Shown piece after piece: positions 24,301-34,315 of a DNA stretch of 64,000 nucleotides (position 1 is its first letter; every line of letters begins with the position of its first letter). The stretch covers positions 7,414,501 to 7,478,500 of the forward strand of contig JAKOON010000002.1 in NCBI GenBank assembly GCA_022577435.1, in the 5' to 3' direction. Source of the DNA: Embiotoca jacksoni. Its lineage: Eukaryota; Chordata; Actinopteri; Embiotocidae. Made by a program: the position numbers and the translations under genes. The notes beneath the pieces are model-generated. The model had not been told where the DNA came from, did no database searches, and saw nothing but the letters and a program-made list of their open reading frames with translations.

Positions 24301-25489
24301 CTGTTCCAGACGGCAGGACAGACAGAGAGACAGGTGAGCATGGCTTCTGGCCGTCTGTGATAAGAGCGAGTGTAGGTTTAAGGCCATCCTGCTTCTCCAG
24401 GAGCTGCTTCAGCTTTGGAGACAGAAACACAGTTCTCTCCTTCTGCACGACTGTAGACTCTGTATTCTGAGGAAGTAGATTTTCTATTAAAGAAGATACG
24501 AGTGAAGATGAGGATGACGACACAACTACCTCAGACTCCAGTTCAGTTTTAATTTGTGGTAAGAGAGGTGGTGTTGCAGTTCTCCTCTTGGCAGGAGGTT
24601 GCCCAAGTATCTCCTTGCCTATAACAGAATCTGTATTTAAAACCTGGCTGATCTGGGCGGGGTCTAGAATCAGGGCATCCAGTCCAACTAAAGTCGAAGA
24701 CCCAGAATGAACCTCAGCTGCTTCACAGTTACTGACTGTACTTGTTGACACTATCTTACCATCAATGTAAAAGCTGAGATTCTCTGAAATATTGCTGGAG
24801 ACATCGAGCATGTATTGTTCTGCATGTTCTCCTTCACTCTCCAGAACAACTGCAGGTGCTGTACTGTCATCAAGTTGTGTTTGCTGTTGAGACGTTTCAC
24901 TGACTATTGTCTGAAGAGAGTCCTCTTGGGGCAGCGGGGTTTTGTCCACATGTCGGAGTTGCAGGTGGTTTTCATGAACCCTGCGCTCGTGGCGTCGCTT
25001 GTTGGTATGTGTTGTGAATATCTTATCACAGTACTTGCAAGCATGATGGCCCTCTAATACTCCTGGCTTGTGTGGCTGAGCTGTGTGCTCTCCAGCTGAC
25101 AAAATGGAAGTATCGGGGCTGGTGGGGGAGGAAGTATGAAGCTGAATGACTGAGCCTCCTGAATCCAGAGGCTTCATCTTGTCATGCGGCAGCTGACTTG
25201 AATTCAAACCAGAAGACATGTTGTTACTTTCCCTTTTGTGTGTATGCGCTTCATCATTTGCCGAAGCGTGGGTGTGCATGTGTAGTTCCAAGCCTTGTTC
25301 GCTTGAAAATTGTCTCTCACATTGCTGGCAGAGAAAAGAGTCCATGTCTCTCTCAAAATCCTGGTTGAGATATTTATTCATGCCCGGTTCCACGTTAGGT
25401 TCCTCTTCATAAATGACCTCATCTTCCTCCTCCCCTATGTCCTCATTGTCTCCTATTTCAGAGATGTACAAGTGAGGAGAGTCCTCCAT
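21365..25489 (-). CDS. prdm2: PRDM2/RIZ zinc-finger protein, PR-less form
   Basis: A nuclear zinc-finger regulator of 1374 aa encoded in one exon. Sequence shows an acidic N-terminus (residues 12-34) and C2H2 fingers at about 54-74 and 151-172. The conserved core around NISENLSFYIDGKI follows (233-246). A PLDLS CtBP-type motif lies at 484-488, followed by a long Pro/Ser/Thr-rich stretch. Three clustered fingers sit at 877-955, and the invariant PRDM2 block RLGINQHYPSFKPPPF precedes two C2HC fingers (1079-1099, 1201-1221). These match mammalian PRDM2/RIZ unmistakably. In mammals RIZ1 carries an N-terminal PR (SET-like) domain with H3K9 methyltransferase activity; RIZ2 lacks it. Here ATG 25489 has a strong Kozak (AAGATGG) and an in-frame TAA at 25502-25504 in the same exon, so this form is RIZ2-like. 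The middle N-terminal finger and the Rb-binding LxCxE-like region of mammals are not seen. Confidence 0.95.
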   Translation of the reverse strand: MEDSPHLYISEIGDNEDIGEEEDEVIYEEEPNVEPGMNKYLNQDFERDMDSFLCQQCERQFSSEQGLELHMHTHASANDEAHTHKRESNNMSSGLNSSQLPHDKMKPLDSGGSVIQLHTSSPTSPDTSILSAGEHTAQPHKPGVLEGHHACKYCDKIFTTHTNKRRHERRVHENHLQLRHVDKTPLPQEDSLQTIVSETSQQQTQLDDSTAPAVVLESEGEHAEQYMLDVSSNISENLSFYIDGKIVSTSTVSNCEAAEVHSGSSTLVGLDALILDPAQISQVLNTDSVIGKEILGQPPAKRRTATPPLLPQIKTELESEVVVSSSSSSLVSSLIENLLPQNTESTVVQKERTVFLSPKLKQLLEKQDGLKPTLALITDGQKPCSPVSLSVLPSGTGRFKRRTGSPTSSPQQTPTSNEEISMPDAGDFDAVNTGQMETQHSSPVHQTVSENDDTTPSVAEPAGKPVVTEGWPPVTGGNSCNQQPLDLSNAVKRNEDLALSDAALDLSFQKKIPGEFNMCMVENALMKIGEQNIHLGNPETPLVTDFTIVTGSEIVTPVEPVAEGLVYGLTLPPSSLTPSPVSLTPLALQPASPCTIAFGSPASHTVLPTAPSLITVLAPPPPISNPPSQPIQVLASNISPEPLVICTENALNSSECDLAAAFAATNSANLVTLSQPLDPALNLPNHLFLTDQIALNPPIVESAPVSEVPFTPTVTLNDSLLSSYNIASNTVLIECTIALEAPGSVVPAAITLHEHAAESPAPAQMVVNHIEQQQIVSVPNLQTADPAILVSSIAESVTLSTPTEVISDGPAVGESSPDPEPVSTEATTIKDEADISVSMPELSSETCPPAEKTEGEEHSNNPETDGKQQTFTKNFICNVCDKLYHSMKELGQHVCDHADEWPYKCEFCVLLFGKPSALLDHRLSLHGVGKTYVCSACTKEFVYLCNLKQHQEELHPGQQCTYTEEEKGKLRPQNYNNPTKVSTDPPAPEVAEKPKKVVKKEDGEVDVAAEELFTTIKIMALDGGKIKGPDVRLGINQHYPSFKPPPFPYHNRSPAGSLASATNFTTHNIPQTFTTAIRCTKCGKSFDNMPELHKHILACATASDKRRYTPRKNPIPLRHFAKTQNGVLSTTNSTNGLNTSNRVSQSNRSKPSQDPPVKFKVLGKRKKKLVQRVLPQRNKSGSSSNKVAPAQVDEQQELFVCPHCRREFTMRRSRTKHMAVCPKKPKEIKKRKEGGISVTKENDRHLHKRVSHAEEKRQSSPQHKTRLQTSSSAKRPAILPVQTVFSNKRSKIIIKERAQPKQAPTLNELPIVRTFNPSMRQYSRVQHSVKGVPIKITIVKPQQTAPQKDELPPAQSREEATKTVTSSSKQSATA

Positions 25490-25557
25490 CTTCTGAGGGG
25501 TTTATATCCAGTTCTCTGAAGGAAGACTGTCACACAGGATTTTGATAGTTGTCACAC
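25490..25557 (-). other. prdm2: prdm2 5' UTR part of the large exon, with splice acceptor
   Basis: On the minus strand TCTTCTCTATAG|GTGTGAC is a plausible acceptor with the exon starting at 25557. The 68 bases to the ATG contain the in-frame TAA (25502-25504), so the exon begins as 5' UTR. It would pair with a non-coding first exon from the island at 26.8-27.7 kb. Confidence 0.6.
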
Positions 25558-27339
25558 CTATAGAGAAGATGACGAAAATATTAGCACTTAGCAAACTGAC
25601 ACATAATATAAGCGAAGTAACATTTAAGAGCTGCTGCAAATTTATTTATATGTTCAGTATAAATATTCACACGTTACAGACCAATACATCAACAATATTT
25701 ACCTGCAGTTGGCGTTGTCTGCTTTATCAATCAGTTAGTAATTACTATATTTTATCTTAATGACAGACAACAAATTGCCACCAACTGATCTAACGCTTAA
25801 CAAAAATATTATTACTAACAAACAGCTAGTTCGCAGCGTTGTATTGCAATTATGCTCGAATAGTGTCGTACAGGTGTTTATGGTATTGCCTAAATCCTGC
25901 ATATCGTATCACAATGTTATATAGGTCATCCCTAATCAATAATACCACGGACTACATCATGTAAATAAATTCAACACGTACATAAATTCAATCACGAAAA
26001 CCCTCCAAATCCTCAGCACAGAAAACAAGACACTAAATTAAACTAATATGAGGAAAGTGTATCGCGACATCTGAACATTTTACTGGTCAGAACCGAGGAG
26101 ATGTTTTGTTTGGCAGATAAACACACAGGCTTTACTTTGTGTTGGAAGACAAAAAGATACAGAAATGAACCGCGGAAACCAGTTCAGTGATATAAGATGA
26201 CACTTTACTAAATGATAAGAAGCACAAAACGGATCCCAGTGAACAGCTTTGGTGTGGGAGTAGCTGAGCAGTGCACTTAACCTCTTTGGTCATGTGGCAG
26301 CTGAATATGTCTTGAATAAGTCCAATCTTGTTAACTTATGCATAATGTCCCTCTGGGTATCAAGGTTACACAATGAAGGGTCAAACACAAAATAACACGC
26401 CCGCAAATTTTGTAGCACTGTTAAATCTAAATGTTATACACACAAGAAGTGTTTTCTTTTTAATGGACTAGTTGCAGGGAGCACAGGGCCAAAAATACAG
26501 CTAATCTGTCTCCATGATTACCTGAACATTCACACCCGGTGATGGCCACAGATACTTCATCATCTCTTTTATTTTTTTTTATTTATTTAATCGCAGCTAT
26601 CTCTCAGTTGTTATTAGTAACGTATAAACAAATAAAGTCGTGCATAAAGTGATGCAGTTTTACAATGAGCTGCTGCACGGTAGGACAAAATGGCAGGTCC
26701 GACCGTGTGACTGATTTTAACGTGGTGAAACCCACAGCAGCTTCACACGACTGCATGCGCAATCAATCACACCAAGAAAAATATGCTCAGCTGTTATTTC
26801 AATTAAGTTTTCACTTACCTCGTTATTCAGTTTTTAAAATTAATCCTGCATAATTATTACATGACCAGCGCAGTTTCCGGGCGCTCGCAGACAAGAGGCG
26901 AAATGTAAACAAAGACTTTTAGAGCCTGAGTTTTAAACACGTTATCATCATCATCGTCATTTAAAAAAAACACAACAATCCTGTTGCACAAATAAAACTG
27001 ATCCAGTCACGATGAGCAGAACCGACACTTCCTCCAGCACCGTCCGAAGGCCCAAACACCCATGTCCCTACATACAGTGCTGCAACAGGCTTATCTGACA
27101 CTCAAACAAGAACATTTACGAGAAGATACTCGTGTATATGTCTCATGAACGTTGTAAGTCGGACCGGTGTCGGTTCACCAGCATCTCGCTTCACCTGGTG
27201 TGATGACGCGCCCCCGTCCTCTCGCACCATTGCTCGCTGGTCACACAACACGTCGTCACATTTACTCTTTTTTTTTTTTTTTTTTTGCTACACGGTGCAG
27301 CTAAGCTCGTCCACTTTGAGAGGTCAAACTGGCTGCCTT

Positions 27340-27376
27340 CCCCCCCCCCCCCCCCGCCTCAACCCCCCTCCCCCCC
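27340..27376 (-). repeat. C-tract cluster (G-rich on prdm2 sense strand)
   Basis: C16 at 27340-27355, C6 at 27363-27368 and C7 at 27370-27376. On the prdm2 sense strand these are G7-A-G6 then G16, beginning about 50 bases after the donor at 27428. The arrangement satisfies the usual G-quadruplex run criteria. A T19 tract follows at 27268-27286. Confidence 0.85.
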
Positions 27377-27528
27377 AAAAAACGAAATGACACACGTACA
27401 GCCGCGAAGGACCGAAGGACCACTTACCAAAAGTGAAGGAAATCAGCTGTTATCGGCCATTAAAAGTAGTAACAATGTGCTGCTAGCTCGCAATGCTAGC
27501 TCGCGAGCCCCCTGGCTTACGTTTAAGA

Positions 27529-27540
27529 TCGAACGTTCGA
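27529..27540. repeat. 12-bp perfect palindrome
   Basis: TCGAACGTTCGA, self-complementary, inside the prdm2 promoter island and 9 bp from the CRE. Confidence 0.8.
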
Positions 27541-27548
27541 CGCGACAG

Positions 27549-27556
27549 TGACGTCA
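27549..27556. promoter_or_regulatory. Perfect CRE (TGACGTCA)
   Basis: Full palindromic CREB/ATF site in the prdm2 promoter island, followed by several CCGTT/ACCGT motifs (27561-27592). On the opposite strand these read AACGG, a Myb-type core. Confidence 0.7.
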
Positions 27557-27722
27557 CCCTGACCGTGACCGTTAGAGGAGCCGTTACCGTTTCCGTACAT
27601 ACTTCGTGTTCGCAGCCCAACGGCCGTAGAACGGTTTGAAGTGTTCCTCTCGTGCAGCTTGTGGACAGCTGGGGGTTTTTTTTTTTCTGACTTAATGTAC
27701 CGACCGAGCTTCTGGCGTTCTG

Positions 27723-27760
27723 ATTGGTCAGAAAAAAGTGGATGTCAACATTGAACCAAT
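27723..27760. promoter_or_regulatory. Pair of CCAAT (NF-Y) boxes
   Basis: ATTGG at 27723-27727 (in TGATTGGTCA, i.e. CCAAT on the minus strand) and CCAAT at 27756-27760 (in AACCAATCAG), 33 bp apart. They lie about 170-210 bp upstream of the CRE in prdm2 orientation. The extended contexts match good NF-Y sites. Confidence 0.5.
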
Positions 27761-28466
27761 CAGGAGCAGGTTTGTTTAAAATCTCAGAAGAAGAAAAAAA
27801 AAAAACAACAACAAACAAAACACCGAAAGGCAGTTGTCACTTCAAACATAAGCGCTTAATGGCCCGCGTGAACAACATGTTTCACTAAAATGTAAGCCCA
27901 TGAATCTAATTCTAAAGGCTTTTTAGATATATTACAAATATTTGTTTTCATATTACACATTTCTTAGCTGTCCCCAGCTGTTCAGCTGTTTTAGACATTA
28001 ATGTTGTAATCAATTGTAAATTAAAAAAAAATAAAAAAATTAAAAATCAGGTTATACAGTTACATGATAACACTTTTAGTTTGGCGTTCACTATAATTAA
28101 AAACTTCAAAGAATAATAAAATATTCAATATTGCCACTGCAGTAACAGACTGTAAAGCATCGTTATCTTATTCATCATGATAAAGCAGTTGCATGAATGA
28201 CAAACAAAATCTCCATAATATCCCCTGAAGCATTACTTTCAGCTCTTGTGCAACATCCTTTGCGCAATAACTGTAAGATAAATAAAGAAATAATTAATTC
28301 CACGTGCCATATACATGAGTTAAATCAACGGGCATACCAACAAGCCTTAAACAGTTAATTGGTTAAGGAAAAATAGCCTACCTAAAGTGTATCTAAAGAA
28401 AAGGTTGAACATAACCAAAGCTATTTCTGTCTAAACAAACTTAATCATTGCAGTGTATTAGTTTGA

Positions 28467-28480
28467 CCTGTAGATGGCGC
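28467..28480 (+). promoter_or_regulatory. CTCF-like motif (one mismatch)
   Basis: CCTGTAGATGGCGC matches the CTCF core CCASYAGRKGGCRS except T for A at position 3. It lies between prdm2 and pdpn. Confidence 0.3.
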
Positions 28481-30839
28481 AATATAATAAAGTCTCAATA
28501 GAAAGAAGTGTGCTATGACTTCAGAGCGCCTCTCAAGTCAAACTAACAGTTACAGTTACAAACATAACACTAACAAGATGAATAATTAATATAAGCTTAT
28601 CTGCAAGAAAGTTAGACAAAAAAACAATATCATTTTATTTTTATCGATAGATATATGCATACACTTTTTACTTGCAAAAATATTTTGTTAATATATTGGT
28701 AAATGCTCAGTATTTAATTTGGATGATGCAGTTAGATATTTAGGCCATATTTCAATCTTTTTAATTTCCATTGTCATCTCTGTTGAACAGCTGTTGAGAA
28801 AACAGAAGTCACATTGTGCTGACAAGTTGAAGATTAATGATGTGTTCTTGTATGTGTGCGTTCTCCTCCCCAGACCACTTCTCTGTTTCCCTCAACAATT
28901 GTCAACTGAATCACAAGGCACTGGCTCACATAAAGCTCACACCTACACTGGCAGAAAGCAACCATCTGGTCTCACATGGCATTATTTCCACCTCATCAGA
29001 GAAGGTCTTTGAGAGAATCTGTAGGAGTCCAACGGACCCCACAAATGCATCTCGGACATTGTGCAGCACATGGGTGGTGTTCTTATGGCACATGCATGGT
29101 TGGTATCTTGTTGTAATGGTGCATGTGGGCCGAGTGGTGTTTCACTATCAAACTACATGCCAGACCTCTGCGAGCCGTAATGAAAGATCATAAATAACAG
29201 GCCTCTCTCTGTATTCAGACTTTTCTCCTTCTCTGTATTTAAGTTCAACCTCCCAAACTTTGCAGTAAAGTTGCTGCTACAGTGTTGAACTGGAGGAACC
29301 ATCTCTGTTTGCCATTGGATTCTTAGTTCGGTGGCAAGTTGGCTCCGATTGTGTTTATTTATATACAGCTTGTCACGGTATAAGTCACTGTGGACATGCC
29401 GAGTGCTCCAGCATGTCTTTCACAGCTGATGGCGATTGCAGCTGTGAAATTATAATGAGGCCTTCGCTATTGGGGCTGCTCGTCAGACACATACGTCAAA
29501 TCATCGTATAAGCAGGTGCTGACCGCCTGGAAGCCGTGTGAGACGCATGGTTAAGCAGTCAAAGTTGTAGGAATGAGTTTCACTAGAACTGAAAGTATTT
29601 GAGCACTTGCAGAAAATATCACTATCAAACAGCAAACTGTGCATCATGTTTTTCATGATTAGAGATTCAAATGTGGCTTTACAGATAACACATTTTAGCA
29701 GTGGCCCTTTGCAAAAGCTTAAAGGCTCCTAACTCTGCATGCTGACCTGAAGTACACATGGATAATGTGTCTGTAAAGCTACAACTGTAGCATATGTCAA
29801 GTGATTTCTGAGAAGTTAATCAGGTGAGAAACATCATCTGCCTGTGATCAAACTGACAACATGTTTCACTGCCAAGTTAAAGCTCAACATGTTTACTATA
29901 CGATACCGTATGTTGACATGAACGTGGAAACACAATTCTTAAGCTTTGTGAGAGAGGCAGTCACAATGGTGGGTGACATTTGAGGACTTAACGTGTAGGC
30001 TACCTACATAGGTGAGGTCTTTAAAATGTACTTGGCCACTTTTTTAATTATTTATTGGTTTATTTTGATCATTTTTGCATTGCTGTCAGCTGTAACAGGA
30101 AACAGCACTTCTGCATACCTACGTTATGATGTTTTCACATGTATGTGAGTGGTTGCATGTGGACATCTAGTCCTGCAGGTATGAATGTGTACACTCTAAT
30201 TCGCATCTGATGAAGTTAACTGTTTAGCTCTTGTAGCCACTGCATTAGAGATAAAAGTACAATAAACAAATCAAATATGAACAATAAGAAAAAGCTTTTA
30301 GCATTTAGTTTTGTGATGCCAAAAGATTTGACAGTTATTAATATCTTTGAAGATAACATTAAAAGCAAACAGGAAGCTGAGTGACTATGAAAGTAAACCG
30401 AAACAAAGTGTGACCCAGACCCTGTGGCAATAGGCGCCTGTTCGTGCCAATGTCTCTGTGCACAATGAAACATTCACCATCCACATGAACATATAAGACA
30501 AGAGAGACAAAGAGAGAAAAGAGGGAGAGGTGGTCCACAATGTCTCTGTGTATCAGACAGATCACTGCGCAAGACTTTGGTATGAAACAACAAGGCCCTC
30601 TTATAGAACATGTGTGCCACACAGCGCACACAAAGACTCGCCTGTGATCACACAACATGTCATGCCACTTGGACAAAATTTTATTGCTTCATGGTGTGGG
30701 ATGCCAGATGTGCAGGGAGAAGTATGTAAATGTGGACACCTCGGAGCACAAGTACAAAATGTACAGTACAAAAACACATGATGCTGCACATACGTGCACA
30801 CAACTGTAGGCCACTGTACTGTATATTTATGTGCTGACG

Positions 30840-30840
<1 letters not shown>

Positions 30841-30881
<41 letters not shown>
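30841..30881 (+). repeat. (CA)n microsatellite
   Basis: About 20 CA units. The Val/Cys-rich open frames over it are repeat artefacts. Confidence 0.95.
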
Positions 30882-30882
<1 letters not shown>

Positions 30883-32362
30883 ACACTCACTGGCAAATAA
30901 TCCCCTAAAGTCCAATAAACACACGTGTCTTCCAAAACTACTGCCCCTTTCTCACTTTTGTACACACATATTTTGGAGATCACACCGATCCCCATAATGT
31001 AGCACGCCATATGCACACATACTGCACAAACACATTTATTAGCACACACACCACATTAATCCATCTCCCCTTTAACTGCATCTGTTTATCTGTCCCACCA
31101 CACTGGCAAGATTGTGTTATCTACTGTGCCAGCCACACTCTCTCTGACCACACACAGACACACTATCTTCCCCAACTTTGTGGACCTTGCCTCGCTCCCC
31201 CACCCGCATCCACCCTTGGGCCCAGCTGTCTGTGGCACTCAAAGGCCTATGGGCTGACATTCTTGTCATGACATCACAAACCCCTGCACTCCCCGGGCCT
31301 GGCATGTGGGGTTCGTTGCACGCAGGCAGACCTCCACTTCTGCAGAGCTCCAGTCACCGTGGGACGGTATTAATGTCAACTCTGTGAGATGAGCACTGGA
31401 GTGTAAGAACATAAATTAGTGACATATATGGAAAACTTGTTCACACCAGTGTCTTGTCTCTTGGAACTAAAACAATATTTTATCTCCATTTAAACCAAGC
31501 ATCAATTTATCCAACAAGTGCATTTTGGCCAACAGTTTGGAGAGATCATGTCCCAGATAGTGGCTTTGTGAAGGCACTGAATTATGGGTATCTTTTAAAA
31601 CTTTTTCTGACATAGTAAACTTTATGACAAACGGATTTATACCCTGCCCAGGGGATTCCTTTCCCTGTGGAGCCTGCATGTCTCTTTGTGGGTTTTTTTT
31701 TTGCATGTGTTTCCTACACATAATCCAGTCTCTTCCCACAACCACGGGAACACAGGGCTGGTCAACTGGCAGGTCTATGCTGGTGATAGGTGTGAATGTG
31801 TCAACCTATTAAGGATGACTCTCAGTGTGAGCTGTGATGTTCATGATCCGATGAAGACAAGTGCGTTTAGAGAATGGAGCAATGCTTCTCAAAATGAATG
31901 CAAGACTCTTTTGAAATATATAATCAGGTGATCTGATTTTAAACAAGGTGAAGTGAACAAAGCAGATGACAGAAAACATCATGTTTTTGTTAACCACACA
32001 CGATATAAAATTTTGCAAGAATCCAGTCAGCTAATCTAGTTTTGTCCTATACATACGTTTTAACAAAAGAAACACGGTCATGTATTGAATTAATGTAGTT
32101 GCATATACTTGGTGTGTTTAGGCAAGATTTACTGACAGGTTGTCCACGTTCTCTTAAAATGTACCCAGAATAGATATTACTACAATGGATGAACGGACAA
32201 CATGACAACAAATTTCTGGTGCTGTGAAGTTTTAGTTGCAACTCAACAGCAGGAAGAACTGAGACCAAAGTACCACTTCATTGTCACCACGCAGTGCAAA
32301 CAACAACCCTTTTACTGCTTGTTCAAATAACATAAGATGACTGGAGATTACAGTATGTATGT

Positions 32363-32385
32363 AAAAAAAAAAAAAAAAAAAAAAA
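32363..32385 (+). repeat. A-homopolymer tract
   Basis: Uninterrupted run of 23 A, followed after a few bases by a shorter A-run. Confidence 0.9.
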
Positions 32386-34315
32386 GTAAAATAGAAAAAA
32401 AAAAAGTGTAAAAACTGTCTTGTGGTACTTGTGGAAAAATAATTAATGGCTATTTAATGTAGAGCTGATTTTTAATTTTTTTTAAAAGATTATTATTTCC
32501 CTTGCTTTCCCATTTCCGGGCGGGTGTACTCTCTTATGTAAATGTTTACCGCTGCGATTTCTTATTCCAGAACAGAAAGTGTTTTGTATCCTTTCTTTAA
32601 ATACTTTAACAACTATAAAACATCTTGACAAGGTAGAACTTCATAGTTATCTGTTGTCCAAATTGATAAGAGTGAGCACAGACAGGCTACAAGCCCAAAT
32701 GTCATATAAGACAAGCTGCTGCAGCTGCAAACAACAAATCTTACAGAATTAGCTGAATGCCCGATGTTTATTTTCAACCCTGCATTTACAAACTGTCATT
32801 GTTATACAATCTGTGCTTTCTTTAAACTGTTGGGATTATTTTTTGCTGAGTGAGCATCAACAGCTTTTCTACAAACAGACCGGATAACCAATTTAGAGTC
32901 TCCTCTGTGTGGAATATATCACAAACAGGCAGCTAGGAGTGACCATGTATTTCTGGTTACCACTGTACAAACCGAAATAAACCGGCCTGCTTTAAGTTAG
33001 AAGGAAATATGTTTGCTGTATCCATCAGTCTGTTGGAGCTGAGCAGTTTCTTCCTTCCTCTCAGACGAGCACAGGAAAAGGGAGGGAAACTTTGTGTCGT
33101 GACTAACCTCTGACAATCACATAAATTTCTTATGTACACAAATATGTATAAACAGATACTGTATGTAACATGTGCAAACCTCACAAACAAGTGAATACAC
33201 ATAGCTTCTGTACCCAAAATGTACTCATACTGCACTCATATTTATGCCTGCACACACCACACTAACAGGCGGTCTTGAGTCAGATAATTAAAGATGAGAC
33301 ATAGACCTGTCTGTGTACTGTTGAAACGATGTGTCATGAATTTGACTGCGACTTTCCTCTGCAAATCACACTTTTATGGTGTGTCTTAAAAGCTGCCTTC
33401 GCCGAGACATTTTGCTGCAGCATGACAGTTATAATAAGTTTACCATGTGTTCATCTGCACAGAGGGCACTGAGTTTGTCTCTTTTCAAATATTTCTTGGT
33501 TTGTGTGTGGATGTAAAAGCACATGACCGATGCCGGGCCCACCCAGGAAGTGACTCCACCCTGTAGCGATGAACAGAATTCCCCCCTTGCTGAAGGGGAG
33601 AGAGAGGCAAGCAGCTTCACAGCCACGGCCCATAGCCTCTCCATTTGCCCCTCTCAAAAGACTCCATTGTTCCCCAAAGTCTGAGGCGAGAGAGTGAGCT
33701 AAAGAGAGTTATGAAGCTCGCCGTTGGGGCAGGGGCTGGGGTGGTGGGTGTTGGGCCGCTGCCTAAAACCACACGGAGGAGAGGGAGCCAGACACAGAGC
33801 ATCTCTCTGTGCGACTAACAGACTACTGTTGGAGCCCTGCCTCAGCTTAACAGCACCGTATGAAAAGCTCCACAACATGACACAAAAAACACACCTAACT
33901 GTCAGAGGGCTCAACCGACTCAACGACTCGAGGCCATATGCTCCTCCATATTTGGTGCTGTTTGTCCGCCTGCTTTTTTTTTTTTTTTTTTTTTCGAAAA
34001 TTTGAAGCATTACTTGAATGGGCCAATCAGAGCGGTCAGCTGGATGCTGCCCCTGTGGAAACTGGTTAATACTGGTTAATAATGTTGCACTTGGAAATAC
34101 AAATTTAAAGTCATGAGTTTTTAACTGTCAAGTATTTAGGAGTGAATGCAGTCAATGTGTTCACTTGTAGACGTTTCCATGTTAGTGGCGACGTAATCTA
34201 ATTGACAGGAGATGACTAGGACACAATAAACAGATATTTGAAATAGCTATCTGGACATATTTTCACGCATAAAAGACAAAGGAGAGCTTTTAGTGAAGAA
34301 TTTGGCGACATATTT

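Larger units (their letters stand above)
26819..27640 (-). promoter_or_regulatory. prdm2: prdm2 CpG-rich promoter island with candidate non-coding first exons
   Basis: This is the only CpG-rich stretch upstream of prdm2. It holds three good minus-strand donors: CTTTTG|GTAAGTG (exon end 27428), CACCAG|GTGAAG (27195) and AACGAG|GTAAGTGA (26819). Each could splice to the acceptor at 25557 as an alternative 5' UTR exon. A CRE at 27549 and two CCAAT boxes near 27723-27760 lie just upstream of the first donor, which fits a TSS near 27450-27600. I saw no ORF in the island that looks like a PR domain. Confidence 0.6.
27841..34315. other. Intergenic DNA between prdm2 promoter and pdpn 3' end
   Basis: About 6.5 kb, no gene recognised. 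It contains a (CA)n run at 30841-30881, an A-run at 32363-32385, a T-run at 33973-33994 and a near-CTCF motif at 28467-28480. I looked on the minus strand for the conserved PR-domain peptide core, which would belong to a long prdm2 isoform, and found no candidate. A by-eye scan cannot exclude small exons. Confidence 0.45.

Noticed and set aside
21480..25519. Numerous plus-strand open frames opposite the prdm2 exon
   Set aside because: Shadows of the 1374-codon minus-strand gene, with no domains of their own.
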